A stretch of DNA of 64,000 nucleotides from Chitinophagaceae bacterium (GCA_016786885.1 JAEUVO010000033.1:62001-126000), one strand, 5' to 3'; positions 26,330 to 36,131 are shown, counted from the stretch's first letter. Translations and numbers: made by a program. The notes: generated by a model from the letters alone, not told the origin.

Positions 26330-27190
26330 ATGGTAAGAGTAAAAGAAATAATGGTTTTTGTGCCACTGCTTTTTGTAGTAATTATAACTGATGCACAGGT
26401 AAAGGTTTGCGATACTGTATTGTATGCCAGGGATAGTGTGATTGAACTGGAGCCGAACCCCACCACTATTTTTTTTCAGCAAGGGGAAAAAACAAAAACT
26501 CCCAAGAATATAGTCCTTATAACGAAAGGAAGGAAAACAATAACACTGGCTAATTTCTTTAAAAGCCTTGTAGCAGATGAAACTGATTCGCCATTGTACT
26601 CTGACCATGCTTTTGCAGATTTAGACAAGGATGGAAAGAAAGAATTGCTGATCTCAAACTTCACCGGGGGTGCTCATTGCTGTGACGAGATATACATTTT
26701 TAAAAGTATTGGTCCGAATAAATACCAGCATGTCACTAGACTCTTTGCCGGTAATACCATTATTACAAAGGAAAATGAATTTATTTATGATTTTCATGAG
26801 CAGCTGGGTTATTTCTTTACCTGTTTTGCCTGTGGTTATTCAGATACCACAGATGGAGCGCCGGTTGAAATAAGCAGTATTTTGCTCAGGTATAATAAAG
26901 GAAAGATAACAGTGGTTCCGGGTGACCAGGAGTTGAAAAGCATAATCAATGATAACCTGGGTAAGCTGGGAGAGCAGCCTTATGAAGAATTGGATGATGA
27001 CCTGGCCCATGATGATGGTCTGAGGAAAGAAATTGCTCTCAACCTGGCGGTGTATTATTATTCTTACGGGAAAAACCTTGTTGAAACCCAACGATTATTC
27101 AATAAATATTATAGGCATCCTGATGCTAAAAAGATTTGGGCAGCTTTTGCCAAACAACTGCAACAGGTAAGGAGTGATAACGACTTCTGA
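26330..27190 (+). CDS. Secreted protein with one FG-GAP/VCBS-like repeat
   Basis: A 286-residue exported protein. The signal peptide (MVRVKEIMVFVPLLFVVIITDAQ) fixes the start at 26330, although the frame extends upstream to a TTG. A single calcium-loop-like repeat, HAFADLDKDGKKELLISNF, is followed by GGAHCCDEIYIFK, and more cysteines appear in FTCFACGYS. The remaining C-terminal part is helical. It is probably periplasmic; no enzymatic motif is visible. It precedes the sigma-factor gene by 75 bases but probably has its own promoter. Confidence 0.7.
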   Translation: MVRVKEIMVFVPLLFVVIITDAQVKVCDTVLYARDSVIELEPNPTTIFFQQGEKTKTPKNIVLITKGRKTITLANFFKSLVADETDSPLYSDHAFADLDKDGKKELLISNFTGGAHCCDEIYIFKSIGPNKYQHVTRLFAGNTIITKENEFIYDFHEQLGYFFTCFACGYSDTTDGAPVEISSILLRYNKGKITVVPGDQELKSIINDNLGKLGEQPYEELDDDLAHDDGLRKEIALNLAVYYYSYGKNLVETQRLFNKYYRHPDAKKIWAAFAKQLQQVRSDNDF

Positions 27191-27216
27191 TCTTTCCCCC
27201 GATATTATTACTTTTC

Positions 27217-27246
27217 GTGCAACGATTGACATATTCCTGTTGTCAG
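27217..27246 (+). promoter_or_regulatory. Putative ECF-dependent promoter of the sigma gene
   Basis: GTGCAACG at 27217-27224 and TTGTCAG at 27240-27246 are separated by 15 bases. The identical pair with identical spacing occurs at 29264-29293, before the LVIVD lipoprotein gene. The position, 19 bases before the ECF sigma start codon, and the -35/-10-like layout suggest an autoregulated ECF promoter. Confidence 0.65.
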
Positions 27247-27265
27247 TCACTTCGTATAAGCGATC

Positions 27266-27829
27266 ATGGATGAACGCCAATTGGTAAAAGACTGCCTGAA
27301 GGGTAAGCCGGAGGCACAACGCCGGCTGTATGAGTTTTTCTCTCAGGAAATGCTCGGGGTTTGCTATCGCTATACCAAATCGCTAAAAGATGCAGAAGAT
27401 GTGTTACAGGATGGATTTGTAAAAGTTTTTTTCAGTATTAAGCAATTCAAATCTGAAGGGCCGCTGGGTGCCTGGATAAGGCGCATCATGGTGAATACAG
27501 CGTTGAATTACCTGAAAAAGAACCGTAAGTACAGGGATCAGATGTATTTCGACGAACAACCACTGCACCTGGTAGCAGATGATAATCCCTTGGTTAACCT
27601 GGAAACAAAAGAACTGGCCGATCTGATCCGGCAGTTACCGCCCGGTTACCAGGCGATATTCAACCTGCATGCAATTGAGGGATTCACTCATGTTGAAATC
27701 GGGCAGATGCTGGGTATCAGTGACAGCACTTCCCGTTCGCAGTATGCAAGGGCAAGAACATTGCTGATCTGCTGGATAGAAAAAAAAACGTTATTGGAAA
27801 TAAAAAATGAGACGTATGCTGGAAAATGA
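27266..27829 (+). CDS. ECF RNA polymerase sigma factor
   Basis: A 187-residue extracytoplasmic-function sigma-70 factor. Region 2 covers about residues 20-85 (AQRRLYEFFSQEMLGVCYRY, DAEDVLQDGFVKVF) and binds core polymerase and the -10 element. Region 4 covers about 120-170 (LPPGYQAIFNLHAIEGFTH, then EIGQMLGISDSTSRSQYARA) and contacts the -35 element. Its 3' end overlaps the next gene by 23 bases, so the two are translationally coupled, as for a sigma/anti-sigma pair. The spaced motif upstream suggests autoregulation. Confidence 0.94.
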   Translation: MDERQLVKDCLKGKPEAQRRLYEFFSQEMLGVCYRYTKSLKDAEDVLQDGFVKVFFSIKQFKSEGPLGAWIRRIMVNTALNYLKKNRKYRDQMYFDEQPLHLVADDNPLVNLETKELADLIRQLPPGYQAIFNLHAIEGFTHVEIGQMLGISDSTSRSQYARARTLLICWIEKKTLLEIKNETYAGK

Positions 27830-29258
27830 ATTTGAAAAACAGGTCCGGCAAAAAATGAACGGGTTGAATTTTCAGCCCGCCACAGAAGTGTGGGAGGAAG
27901 TAGAACGCCGGATACAAAAAAAGAAAAGGAGGAGAATAATTATTCTCTGGTTCCTTCTTGCAGGATTATTTCTTGGCGGGGGCTGGTGGCTGTCAGATCA
28001 GTTGGCAGAGAATAAATCTGTGACTAATAAAGAGCAACAGAAAATAATTGAAAAGACAACTGACAAGGCAGAAGTAACACAACCTGTTGTCAATGATAAT
28101 ACGGCTGTTGCAGGTAACGATAAAAAAGTATTGGATAAAATAGTACAGGAACAGGTTTCGGATAATAATGAGCTTGTTGACGGAGCTGTAATAAAGGCAG
28201 GAGGTGGAAGTAAAAAGAAAGCAGTGCAGCAACGACAGACAGAACTTACAACTCCTAAGATGAGTATTCAACAGCAGGCTATTGATAATTCAACTGCAAT
28301 GACAGATAAATCACAGATACAGTTTGGTGATAAAGTGTCAAAACAACCAATAGCTGCTATTCCTGATCAAGCAGTGAATAAACAGGTGACTGCAACAAAG
28401 ATTCCTGAACCAGTTATTGACTCCAGCAATAGCAGCCAAATATCAAAGGATCAGAAATCAATTGTTGCTTCAGCAGCAGATACAACTACTACTGTGCAGG
28501 ATAAGAACGATGCTCCTGTTAATAATAAAGATAAAAAGGGTAAATGGGAGATCGGTTTTTCAGGAGGGTTGGGTACAGCAAGGCTTACTAATGGACAGAT
28601 CTCGGGTATTGGGAATAAAAGCCTGGCAGAAAATTTTTCATCAACGGCAGGATCATCACCCCAGGTAATGGCAAGCCGTGCAGATTCAATTCCCTTAACA
28701 GGAACAGCCTGGCAGTTGGGTGTCTATGCTAAAAGAAAGCTTGGGAAAAAGGTGGATATTTCAACTGGGCTGAATTTTTCAACTTACACAGTAAAGCAAA
28801 GAGTTGGAGTTTTTGTTGATAGTGTACGTACTATCAATAACGATTTGAACTCTGTTACCTCGGGAGGGTTTTACAGGGCAGGAAGTTTAAAAAATTACCC
28901 GAACAGGTATTATTACCTGCAGGTGCCATTGCTGCTGCACTGGCAGGTGAACAGGGGAGAAAAATTACCTCCATTGGTTTGGGAGAACGGATTGGCAGTT
29001 TCATTCCTGGTGGGTAGTAATGCGGTAGTATATGACAGGGACAGCTATATTTTTTTCAAGGATAAGAAAGTTTATAATACGGTTAACCTGGTATACCAGT
29101 CTGCTTTCATGGCAAGGTTGTTTAAAGAAAAGAAACATCCGTTATCCATAGGGATATCTTACCAGTATCATATCAGCCGGTTGCAAAAAATCAATCCGCC
29201 TGATTTTAACTACCTCAGTTCATTCGGTATAAAACTTAGCTGGGTATTAAAAAAATAA
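27807..29258 (+). CDS. Trans-envelope protein: cytoplasmic head, one TM helix, linker, beta-barrel
   Basis: A 483-residue protein of unusual build. Residues 1-43 are cytoplasmic, charged and helical (FEKQVRQKMNGLNFQPATEV), ending in a very basic stretch. Residues 44-62 form a transmembrane helix (ILWFLLAGLFLGGGWW). Residues 63-243 are a low-complexity periplasmic linker rich in Gln, Lys, Asp, Thr and Val. Residues from about 246 to 483 look like a small outer-membrane beta-barrel (KWEIGFSGGLGTARL through FGIKLSWVLKK). No cleavable signal peptide is seen. It overlaps the sigma gene, so the head may be the anti-sigma part, but no known anti-sigma domain is recognised. Start at 27807 or the ATG at 27816. 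Confidence 0.75.
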   Translation: MRRMLENEFEKQVRQKMNGLNFQPATEVWEEVERRIQKKKRRRIIILWFLLAGLFLGGGWWLSDQLAENKSVTNKEQQKIIEKTTDKAEVTQPVVNDNTAVAGNDKKVLDKIVQEQVSDNNELVDGAVIKAGGGSKKKAVQQRQTELTTPKMSIQQQAIDNSTAMTDKSQIQFGDKVSKQPIAAIPDQAVNKQVTATKIPEPVIDSSNSSQISKDQKSIVASAADTTTTVQDKNDAPVNNKDKKGKWEIGFSGGLGTARLTNGQISGIGNKSLAENFSSTAGSSPQVMASRADSIPLTGTAWQLGVYAKRKLGKKVDISTGLNFSTYTVKQRVGVFVDSVRTINNDLNSVTSGGFYRAGSLKNYPNRYYYLQVPLLLHWQVNRGEKLPPLVWENGLAVSFLVGSNAVVYDRDSYIFFKDKKVYNTVNLVYQSAFMARLFKEKKHPLSIGISYQYHISRLQKINPPDFNYLSSFGIKLSWVLKK

Positions 29259-29263
29259 CCCCG

Positions 29264-29293
29264 GTGCAACGGTCGTAAAAAAACTATTGTCAG
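29264..29293 (+). promoter_or_regulatory. Second copy of the putative ECF promoter
   Basis: GTGCAACG at 29264-29271 and TTGTCAG at 29287-29293 repeat exactly the motif pair and 15-base spacing found before the sigma gene. It lies 18 bases before the LVIVD lipoprotein start codon, so that gene and probably the next are likely targets of the same sigma factor. Confidence 0.65.
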
Positions 29294-29311
29294 GGTTTGA
29301 AATTGCATTTT

Positions 29312-30562
29312 ATGAGAAAGATTATCACACTGTCGCTATTGTTTGTTGTAATGTCTTTTGTCCTTCAGTCATGCCTGAAGGATAAGATCATGTATACCTA
29401 TACACTTGCCAGGCCGGTGTATAAAGAGAAAGCAGAAGTGTATGCTAATATCAGGAGCAATGCGCCGCAGGGAGTCCAATCACCAGGAAAGTTATTCATG
29501 CTGGGAAATTATATCTTCCTGAATGAGATTGATAAGGGAGTACATATTATTGACAACAGCAATCCTGCTAACCCGGTAATAAAAGCGTTTATTAATATCC
29601 CAGGTAATATTGATATCGCCGTGAAAGGAAATACCCTTTACGCCGATCTGTATACAGATATGGTGGTGGTGGATATTGCAAACCCGCTGGCAGCAAGGTT
29701 TGAAAAATTTATTCCGTCTGTTTTTCCTGCAAGAAATTATTCCAACGGGTTTATTGCTGATAGTAACCGGGTAATTGTTGACTGGATAGTAAAAGACACC
29801 ACCGTTAATTACAACGATTATCGTTCCATGTATAAGGCGGAATTGATGATGTATAGCTCTGCAGGAACTAACAGTCAGCCGACCAGCGGTGGCGGTGGCG
29901 TTACAACAGGAATTGCAGGTTCAATGGCCAGGTTCTCTATCGTTAATAATTATATGTATTGTGTGAACGATGGACAGCTCCGCAGTTTTGATATTACCAA
30001 TACACTTGATCCGCAGCAGGTAACCGTCAACAATATGGGCTGGGGGATTGAAACGATCTATCCTTTCAAGAATAAACTTTTTATTGGCTCCAATGCGGGT
30101 ATGTTCATTTATGATATCAGTTCCCCGGCTAATCCTGTAAGGGAAGGACAATTTCAACATGCAAGGGCCTGCGACCCTGTAATCACAGATGGTGATTATG
30201 CATATGTAACATTGCATGACGGAAACTTCTGTGGCGGTGCAAGTAATGTACTGGATGTAGTGAATGTGATGAATCTTTCTGCTCCATCATTACTCCGCTC
30301 TTACCCGATGACACATCCGCATGGGCTTTCCAAATCAGGTAACCTCCTGTTTATCTGCGACGGGAAAGACGGGTTGAAAATGTATGATGCCAGTTTTCCC
30401 GGAAGTATTACCCTGCTAAAACATATCACCGGTTTGGAAACCTATGATGCTATAGCATGGAATAATAACCTGGTGGTGGTTGCAAAAGACGGGTTGTACC
30501 AATATGATTACAGCAATCCAACCACCCTGGTTCAGCGGAGTAAACTTTCAGTTACCAGGTAA
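29312..30562 (+). CDS. LVIVD-repeat lipoprotein
   Basis: A 416-residue lipoprotein. The leader MRKIITLSLLFVVMSFVLQSC ends in a lipobox; the ATG at 29312 is used because it begins the leader. The mature protein contains beta-propeller-like LVIVD repeats (GVHIIDNSNPANPVI, DMVVVDIANPLAARF, GMFIYDISSPANPV and a late DGLKMYDASFPGSI). Such repeats are seen in exported proteins of Bacteroidota and probably form a ligand-binding propeller. The ECF-type motif upstream suggests control by the neighbouring sigma factor, so it may act on the cell surface in the same response. Confidence 0.85.
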   Translation: MRKIITLSLLFVVMSFVLQSCLKDKIMYTYTLARPVYKEKAEVYANIRSNAPQGVQSPGKLFMLGNYIFLNEIDKGVHIIDNSNPANPVIKAFINIPGNIDIAVKGNTLYADLYTDMVVVDIANPLAARFEKFIPSVFPARNYSNGFIADSNRVIVDWIVKDTTVNYNDYRSMYKAELMMYSSAGTNSQPTSGGGGVTTGIAGSMARFSIVNNYMYCVNDGQLRSFDITNTLDPQQVTVNNMGWGIETIYPFKNKLFIGSNAGMFIYDISSPANPVREGQFQHARACDPVITDGDYAYVTLHDGNFCGGASNVLDVVNVMNLSAPSLLRSYPMTHPHGLSKSGNLLFICDGKDGLKMYDASFPGSITLLKHITGLETYDAIAWNNNLVVVAKDGLYQYDYSNPTTLVQRSKLSVTR

Positions 30563-30571
30563 AAGTATAGT

Positions 30572-31138
30572 ATGAAGAATATTATTATTATAACTGCGAT
30601 CTTGATAACCAGTTACCAGTCAGATGCACAAAATAAAGTGAGGTTCTCTTCACAGAATTATATTGGCGTACTGGCTGGCAGCAGCGAAACTGATGCTCAT
30701 ATACAAACTATCAATGGATTAGCTTTTAATAAATGGTTCACCGGGATAGGTACAGGGATCGACTGGTATTACTACCGGAGTATCCCGGTATTCCTGTCAG
30801 GGGAGAGAAGCTTCAGTATCAAAGCCAGGAAAAAATTCTACTTATCCGGTGCTGCCGGGGTCAATTTTCCGTGGAATGAGAATATTTATCGTGACTGGAA
30901 CTGGTGGTCTGATTCTAAACTGTATCCCGGCTTATACTGGAATGCAGGATTTGGATATAAGATAGCAGTAGGAAAACAAAATGATGCATTGTTACTTCAT
31001 ATCGGGTATAGTAATAAGTTCTATAAAGAAAAACTTACCGGAACATATCCTTGCCTTATACCTCCCTGCCCGGAATACAATGAAACATTCAATTATAACC
31101 TCCGGGCATTATCCGTAAAAGTTGGTTGGGGGTTTTAA
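30572..31138 (+). CDS. Secreted beta-barrel-like protein
   Basis: A 188-residue protein with a weak signal peptide ([20 protein letters not shown]). The remainder alternates aromatic and polar residues in beta-strand fashion ([42 protein letters not shown]), which fits a small outer-membrane barrel ending in a C-terminal aromatic residue. It is 9 bases after the LVIVD lipoprotein stop codon and is probably the last gene of the sigma-linked operon. Its 3' end overlaps queG by 4 bases. Confidence 0.65.
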   Translation: MKNIIIITAILITSYQSDAQNKVRFSSQNYIGVLAGSSETDAHIQTINGLAFNKWFTGIGTGIDWYYYRSIPVFLSGERSFSIKARKKFYLSGAAGVNFPWNENIYRDWNWWSDSKLYPGLYWNAGFGYKIAVGKQNDALLLHIGYSNKFYKEKLTGTYPCLIPPCPEYNETFNYNLRALSVKVGWGF

Positions 31139-32058
31139 CCGCCGGAAATAAATTTCAGGTTTCGCTGAATACCCTTCCATTTTGTTCGCCTCAGCGGGGA
31201 GTGCCTGAATATTGTTTTAAAACTCTCTTCTGTCATCATTTCCCATTCTTTGGTAGTCAGGTTTAGTATTTCCGGAATAGGGGAGAATGAAGTTTCACTA
31301 TGTGGTTTACTGAAGCGGTTCCAGGGACAAACATCCTGGCAGGTATCACAACCAAACATCCAGTTGTCAAACCGGCCTTTCATTTCACCGGGGATGATCA
31401 TTTCTTTCAACTCAATAGTGAAATAGGAAATACATTTACTTCCATCAATTACTTTGTCCGGCAATATTGCTTCGGTTGGACAAGCATCAATACATTTGGT
31501 ACAGGTACCGCAATAATCTTTTACAAAAGGATCGTCGTATTCCAGTTCGAGATCAGTTATTAAAGTGGCAATAAAATAGAAGGAGCCGCTTTGTTTGGTA
31601 ATGAGGTTTCCATTCTTGCCTATCCAGCCCAACCCGCTTTTCTGCGCCCATGTTCTTTCCAATACCGGGGCAGAGTCGACAAAACCACGACCATGAATCT
31701 CTCCGATCTCTTCCTGTATCATTATTATTAGTTGGTTCAGCTTCTCTCTAATTACTTCATGATAATCCTGCCCGTAAGCATATTTTGATATCCCGGGAGT
31801 ATCCGGCTGCTGAATTTGTGAAGTGTAGTAATTTAATAATAAAGTAATGACCGACCGGGCACCCGGAACCAGTTTGGCAGGATCGATTCGCAGGTCAAAA
31901 TAGTTTTCCATGTACTGCATGCTGCCATGCATGCCTTTTTGGAGCCATTTTTCCAGCCGGGCAGCATCTTCTTCCAGTTTATGAGCCCTGGTAATACCAC
32001 AATAGCTGAAACCCAGCCGGGCAGCTGTTTTTTTGACAAAATAGGTATGTTTATGCAA
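31135..32058 (-). CDS. queG: Epoxyqueuosine reductase
   Basis: A 307-residue enzyme of the last step of queuosine tRNA modification: it reduces epoxyqueuosine with a cobalamin cofactor. Two 4Fe-4S clusters are bound by [16 protein letters not shown] and [11 protein letters not shown]. The N-terminal [11 protein letters not shown] is typical. The C-terminal HEAT domain of longer forms is absent. The start is probably TTG at 32058: in this frame a stop codon lies just upstream, and no ATG occurs before the conserved N-terminal helix. Confidence 0.93.
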   Translation of the reverse strand: MHKHTYFVKKTAARLGFSYCGITRAHKLEEDAARLEKWLQKGMHGSMQYMENYFDLRIDPAKLVPGARSVITLLLNYYTSQIQQPDTPGISKYAYGQDYHEVIREKLNQLIIMIQEEIGEIHGRGFVDSAPVLERTWAQKSGLGWIGKNGNLITKQSGSFYFIATLITDLELEYDDPFVKDYCGTCTKCIDACPTEAILPDKVIDGSKCISYFTIELKEMIIPGEMKGRFDNWMFGCDTCQDVCPWNRFSKPHSETSFSPIPEILNLTTKEWEMMTEESFKTIFRHSPLRRTKWKGIQRNLKFISGG

Positions 32059-32125
32059 CAGGTTCAGGGGTAGTTAATGTCTTTTAAACTGGATTGATCT
32101 TATTGTCTCTTTTATCATTGACAAG

Positions 32126-32155
32126 TTTGGATTTTTTATGTAAAATTGATCTTTG
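32126..32155 (+). promoter_or_regulatory. Candidate promoter of the DUF3857 pair
   Basis: TTTG at 32126-32129 and GATCTTTG at 32148-32155 are separated by 18 bases and resemble the Bacteroidota -33/-7 elements (TTTG and TAnnTTTG, with one mismatch). The first start codon lies 33 bases downstream. Confidence 0.4.
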
Positions 32156-32187
32156 TTGAACGAATTTAACCACATTTAACCATCACT

Positions 32188-34200
32188 ATGAGTTCAAAAT
32201 TGCCCCTGCTTATTTCCGGACTATTCCTTGCCAGCTTAACCCTTACTGCACAGGAGAAGGCCACTGCAAAATTTGGTAATGTTACTGAAAAGGATTTTGA
32301 AACAAAAGTATACTCTATTGACAGTAATGCCAATGCGGTAGTGATTGCTGATATAGGGCATAGCGCTATAGAAGGAAACACTAAAGGCTGGTTCTCCTTA
32401 GTATATAAACACTACAAACGAGTGCATGTATTAAATAAGAACGGCTATGATGTAGCCAACATCTCTATTTCATTGTATGCGGATGGCGATGCTGAGGAGG
32501 AACTGAATAAATTAAAAGCGGTGACTTATAACCTGGAGAATGGAAAAGTTGTAGAAACAAAACTAGACGTAAAATCATCTGTGTTTAAGGATAAGATCAG
32601 CAAGAACAGGGTGGTTAAGAAATTCACTTTTCCTAATGTAAAAGAAGGCTCCATCATTGAGTATGAGTATACCATTACATCTGATTTTTTACAAAACCTT
32701 CAGCCATGGGAATTCCAGGGAGCTTATCCCCGGTTATGGAGTGAGTACAATCTTTCATTGCCTGAATTTTTAGGTTATGTTTTTCTGACCCAGGGCTATA
32801 AGAAATATGATATCAACGAGAAAAAGTTTCGTATGGAAGGGTTCACGATAATCGACAACCGGGGTGTTGGCGCATCCGAAAGATATCAGTTTAATGCAAA
32901 TGTCATAGACAACCGCTGGGTAATTAAGAGTGTGCCAGCACTCAAAGAAGAAAGTTTTACTTCTACCATTGATAATCATATTGCCAAAATCGAATTTCAA
33001 TTGTCAGAGTACAGGCAGCCACTAACTTACCGGAACATCATGGGATCATGGCCCAAACTGGCAAACGACCTGATGGAAGCTGAATTTTTTGGAAAACCAG
33101 TAACAAAAGATAATGGCTGGCTTAAAGATGTAGTAAGGCCTCTCACAGAAGGTGTGACGGGAAACAAAAACAAAGCGCAGAAGGTATATAATTACGTCAG
33201 GGATAATTTTACCTGTACAGATCATAGCGACCTTTTTGTTGAGCAGACACTTAAGAATCTTCTCAAATCGAAAAGCGGAACAGTTTCTGAAATAAACCTG
33301 CTTCTCACTGCTATGCTCAAATATGCTGACATAGATGCAGACCCTGTTATTTTGAGTACCCGTTCTAATGGGATGACATATGCAATGTATCCTCTCATCA
33401 CACAGTATAATTATGTAATAGCAAGGACTGTGATCGACGGGAAAGCAATTTACCTCGATGCCAGCGAACCCCGGCTGGGGTTTGGCCATCTGCCGGTGCG
33501 TTGTTATAACGGCCATGCCAGAATAATCAATAAAACAGCAGATCCGATTGAGTTGGTGAGTGATTCGTTGATCGAGAGAAAGAATACCAGTGTATTTGTT
33601 ATCAATGATGACAAAGGAAATATAGTGGGCAGCATGATGCAGACACCCGGTTATTATGAATCACTTAGTTTGAGGGATCGTATCAAAGAGAAAGGCAAGG
33701 ATCAGTTGGTGACTGATATTAAAAAAGCATTTGGTCATGAGATGGTCGTCAGCAACTTTGTTGTCGATTCATTGGACAAGTATGAAGAAGTGCTTGGAAT
33801 AAAATATGATTTTGATTTTACGGAAGAAAAAGAAGATATCATTTACCTGAATCCGATGTTTGGGGAAGGGTATAAGGAGAACCCTTTTAAGTCGGCAGAA
33901 CGGTCTTATCCGGTAGAAATGCCGTATGGATTTGACGAGACCTATACCCTGCAAATGGATATCCCGACCGGGTATGTGGTAGATGAATTACCCCAGTCAA
34001 TAGTAGTGAAACTGAATGAAGAGAATGAAGGCATGTTTGAATACCGTATTTCACAATCCGGCAGCGGCATATCTTTCCGTTCCCGCATCCGAATCAGCCG
34101 TGCCTATTTTCTGCCAGAGGAATATGAAATGCTACGGGAGTTTTTCAATCTTGTGGTGAAAAAGCAGGCTGAACAGATCGTATTTAAAAAGAAAAAATAG
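32188..34200 (+). CDS. DUF3857 protein with inactive transglutaminase-like domain
   Basis: A 670-residue exported protein with a signal peptide (LLISGLFLASLTLTAQ). An N-terminal DUF3857 domain is followed by a transglutaminase-like core and a C-terminal DUF3858-like region. In the core, the position of the catalytic cysteine reads KSGTVSEINLLL, compared with YGDCKALTNYM in the downstream paralogue, and the histidine position reads YNYVIAR, compared with FNHVILC. Both catalytic residues are therefore lost. It probably binds a peptide or scaffolds the active paralogue, whose start codon follows by 3 bases. Confidence 0.85.
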   Translation: MSSKLPLLISGLFLASLTLTAQEKATAKFGNVTEKDFETKVYSIDSNANAVVIADIGHSAIEGNTKGWFSLVYKHYKRVHVLNKNGYDVANISISLYADGDAEEELNKLKAVTYNLENGKVVETKLDVKSSVFKDKISKNRVVKKFTFPNVKEGSIIEYEYTITSDFLQNLQPWEFQGAYPRLWSEYNLSLPEFLGYVFLTQGYKKYDINEKKFRMEGFTIIDNRGVGASERYQFNANVIDNRWVIKSVPALKEESFTSTIDNHIAKIEFQLSEYRQPLTYRNIMGSWPKLANDLMEAEFFGKPVTKDNGWLKDVVRPLTEGVTGNKNKAQKVYNYVRDNFTCTDHSDLFVEQTLKNLLKSKSGTVSEINLLLTAMLKYADIDADPVILSTRSNGMTYAMYPLITQYNYVIARTVIDGKAIYLDASEPRLGFGHLPVRCYNGHARIINKTADPIELVSDSLIERKNTSVFVINDDKGNIVGSMMQTPGYYESLSLRDRIKEKGKDQLVTDIKKAFGHEMVVSNFVVDSLDKYEEVLGIKYDFDFTEEKEDIIYLNPMFGEGYKENPFKSAERSYPVEMPYGFDETYTLQMDIPTGYVVDELPQSIVVKLNEENEGMFEYRISQSGSGISFRSRIRISRAYFLPEEYEMLREFFNLVVKKQAEQIVFKKKK

Positions 34201-34203
34201 TTC

Positions 34204-36129
34204 ATGATAAAAAAGATTATTGCTGGTTGTTATTTTCTTGTAGTGACATTAGTGGTTGCTGCAGGTGATGGAGAGTATGCGGTATCGAAGATACCTGCTG
34301 CATTACTGAAGGACGCCAATGCAGTAAAGCGGATGGAGAAAATAAGCTTTGAGATTGTGAATACAGGAGAAGCTATCCTGCGTAAAAAATATGCCATCAC
34401 TATCCTGAATGAGAATGGCGACGGGCAGGCAGGATTTGTAGAGTATTATGACAAACTGCATGAGATAAGAAATATCGAGGGTATATTATACAGTGCAGAC
34501 GGCAAAGAATTAAAAAAACTTAAGAATAAACAGATCATTGATGCTACCGGTTCGGATGATAATAACCTGATCGATGATAATCGCAGGAAATTTCATCATT
34601 TTTTTCATAAGACCTATCCCTATACTGTACAGTATGAAGTGGAGATAAAGTACAATGGTACATTGTTCTTCCCGGTATGGCTGCCAAGAGAGGATGAAGA
34701 ATATTCAGTGCAGCAAAGTAGTATCAGTATCATCAGCGATGCTTCTTACACCGTACGCTACCGGGTAAATAATTATTCCGGGGACCCGGTTATTACCACA
34801 GAAAAGAACGATAAGATACTTACCTGGGAGGTAAAAGACCTTCCTGCCATTAAGGATGAATATGCTTCTCCCAACTGGTTTGATATTAATACGGCTATTT
34901 TCTTTGGCCCGACAGAATTTGAAATAGAGAAGTACAAAGGCAATATGCAAACCTGGCAGGACTTTGGCAAGTTTGTTCATGCTCTTCGCCAGGGCAAGGA
35001 TAATTTGCCTGCTGGTATTAAACATACTGTTCATCAACTGACAGATAATATTACTGACCCTAAAGAAAAGATCGCAAAGTTGTATGAATACATGCAGCAG
35101 AATACCCGTTATATCAGTATTCAGTTAGGTATCGGGGGCTGGCAGCCCTTTGATGCCACGTATGTAGCTACCAAAGCCTATGGAGATTGCAAGGCGCTGA
35201 CCAACTACATGTACAGCCTTTTAAAAGAAGCGGGGATCAACTCTTATTATACACTGGTAAGAGCCGGACGAAATGCAAAGAAGATAATGGCAGATTTTCC
35301 TTCCAGCCAGTTTAACCATGTTATACTTTGTGTGCCATTGCAAAAAGATACAGTGTGGCTGGAATGTACCAGTCAGACAATGCCTGCCGGATACCTCGGT
35401 GATTTTACCTGCGACCGATATGTATTGCTGGTGGATGAGAATGGTGGTAAACTGGTTCGTACACCTAAATATGGTATGAAAGAAAACCTGCAGGTACGGC
35501 ATGTGAAAGCAGTGTTGGATGAAGAAGCCACTTTGCGGCTTACATCCGAAACAACTTATGGTGGCTTGCAGCAGGACCAGTATCATGGTCTTATCAACGG
35601 ACTTTCAAAAGACAAAGTAAAAGAGTACCTGCATGAACAACTTGATTTTGCTACTTACGATGTAAACAGTTTTGATTACAAGGAAACAAAATCAACCTTG
35701 CCCGCTGTAGAGGAGAAACTGGATATTACCGTAAGTAATTATGCTACTATCACCGGTAAACGCCTTTTTATCGTTCCTAATACGATGACAAGAACTTATC
35801 GCAGGCTGACACCCGATGAGAACAGGAAGTATGATCTGGAACTGAGTTTTGAATACAAAGATATTGATACGGTTGAGATCACCCTGCCCGCCGGCTACAC
35901 GGCTGAATCAATACCGCAGGATGTGTCGCTGACCAGCCAGTTTGGAAAATATAATTGTTCAGTGAAACTGGATGGTAATAAACTAATGTATTACCGCAGC
36001 ATTGAACATTACGGCGGCACCTATCCCGCAAAGGATTTTGCAGCACTGGTAAAGTTTTATGATGCCATGTATAAAGCAGACCGTAACAAAGTGGTACTGG
36101 TGAAAAATGAACAGACAAAAGGCTTTTGA
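34204..36129 (+). CDS. DUF3857 transglutaminase-like protein
   Basis: A 641-residue exported protein, paralogue of the gene just upstream. The signal peptide is short (IIAGCYFLVVTLVVAA). After an N-terminal DUF3857 domain, the transglutaminase core has a candidate cysteine in AYGDCKALTNYM, a histidine in FNHVILC and the family segment WLECTSQTMPAG. It could cross-link or cleave peptides in the periplasm, but the substrate is unknown. The 3-base spacing from the inactive paralogue implies translational coupling and joint function. Confidence 0.88.
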   Translation: MIKKIIAGCYFLVVTLVVAAGDGEYAVSKIPAALLKDANAVKRMEKISFEIVNTGEAILRKKYAITILNENGDGQAGFVEYYDKLHEIRNIEGILYSADGKELKKLKNKQIIDATGSDDNNLIDDNRRKFHHFFHKTYPYTVQYEVEIKYNGTLFFPVWLPREDEEYSVQQSSISIISDASYTVRYRVNNYSGDPVITTEKNDKILTWEVKDLPAIKDEYASPNWFDINTAIFFGPTEFEIEKYKGNMQTWQDFGKFVHALRQGKDNLPAGIKHTVHQLTDNITDPKEKIAKLYEYMQQNTRYISIQLGIGGWQPFDATYVATKAYGDCKALTNYMYSLLKEAGINSYYTLVRAGRNAKKIMADFPSSQFNHVILCVPLQKDTVWLECTSQTMPAGYLGDFTCDRYVLLVDENGGKLVRTPKYGMKENLQVRHVKAVLDEEATLRLTSETTYGGLQQDQYHGLINGLSKDKVKEYLHEQLDFATYDVNSFDYKETKSTLPAVEEKLDITVSNYATITGKRLFIVPNTMTRTYRRLTPDENRKYDLELSFEYKDIDTVEITLPAGYTAESIPQDVSLTSQFGKYNCSVKLDGNKLMYYRSIEHYGGTYPAKDFAALVKFYDAMYKADRNKVVLVKNEQTKGF

Positions 36130-36131
36130 TT

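Noticed and set aside
33046..33516. 156-codon minus-strand frame
   Set aside because: It lies inside the DUF3857 gene in antisense and lacks any recognisable motif.
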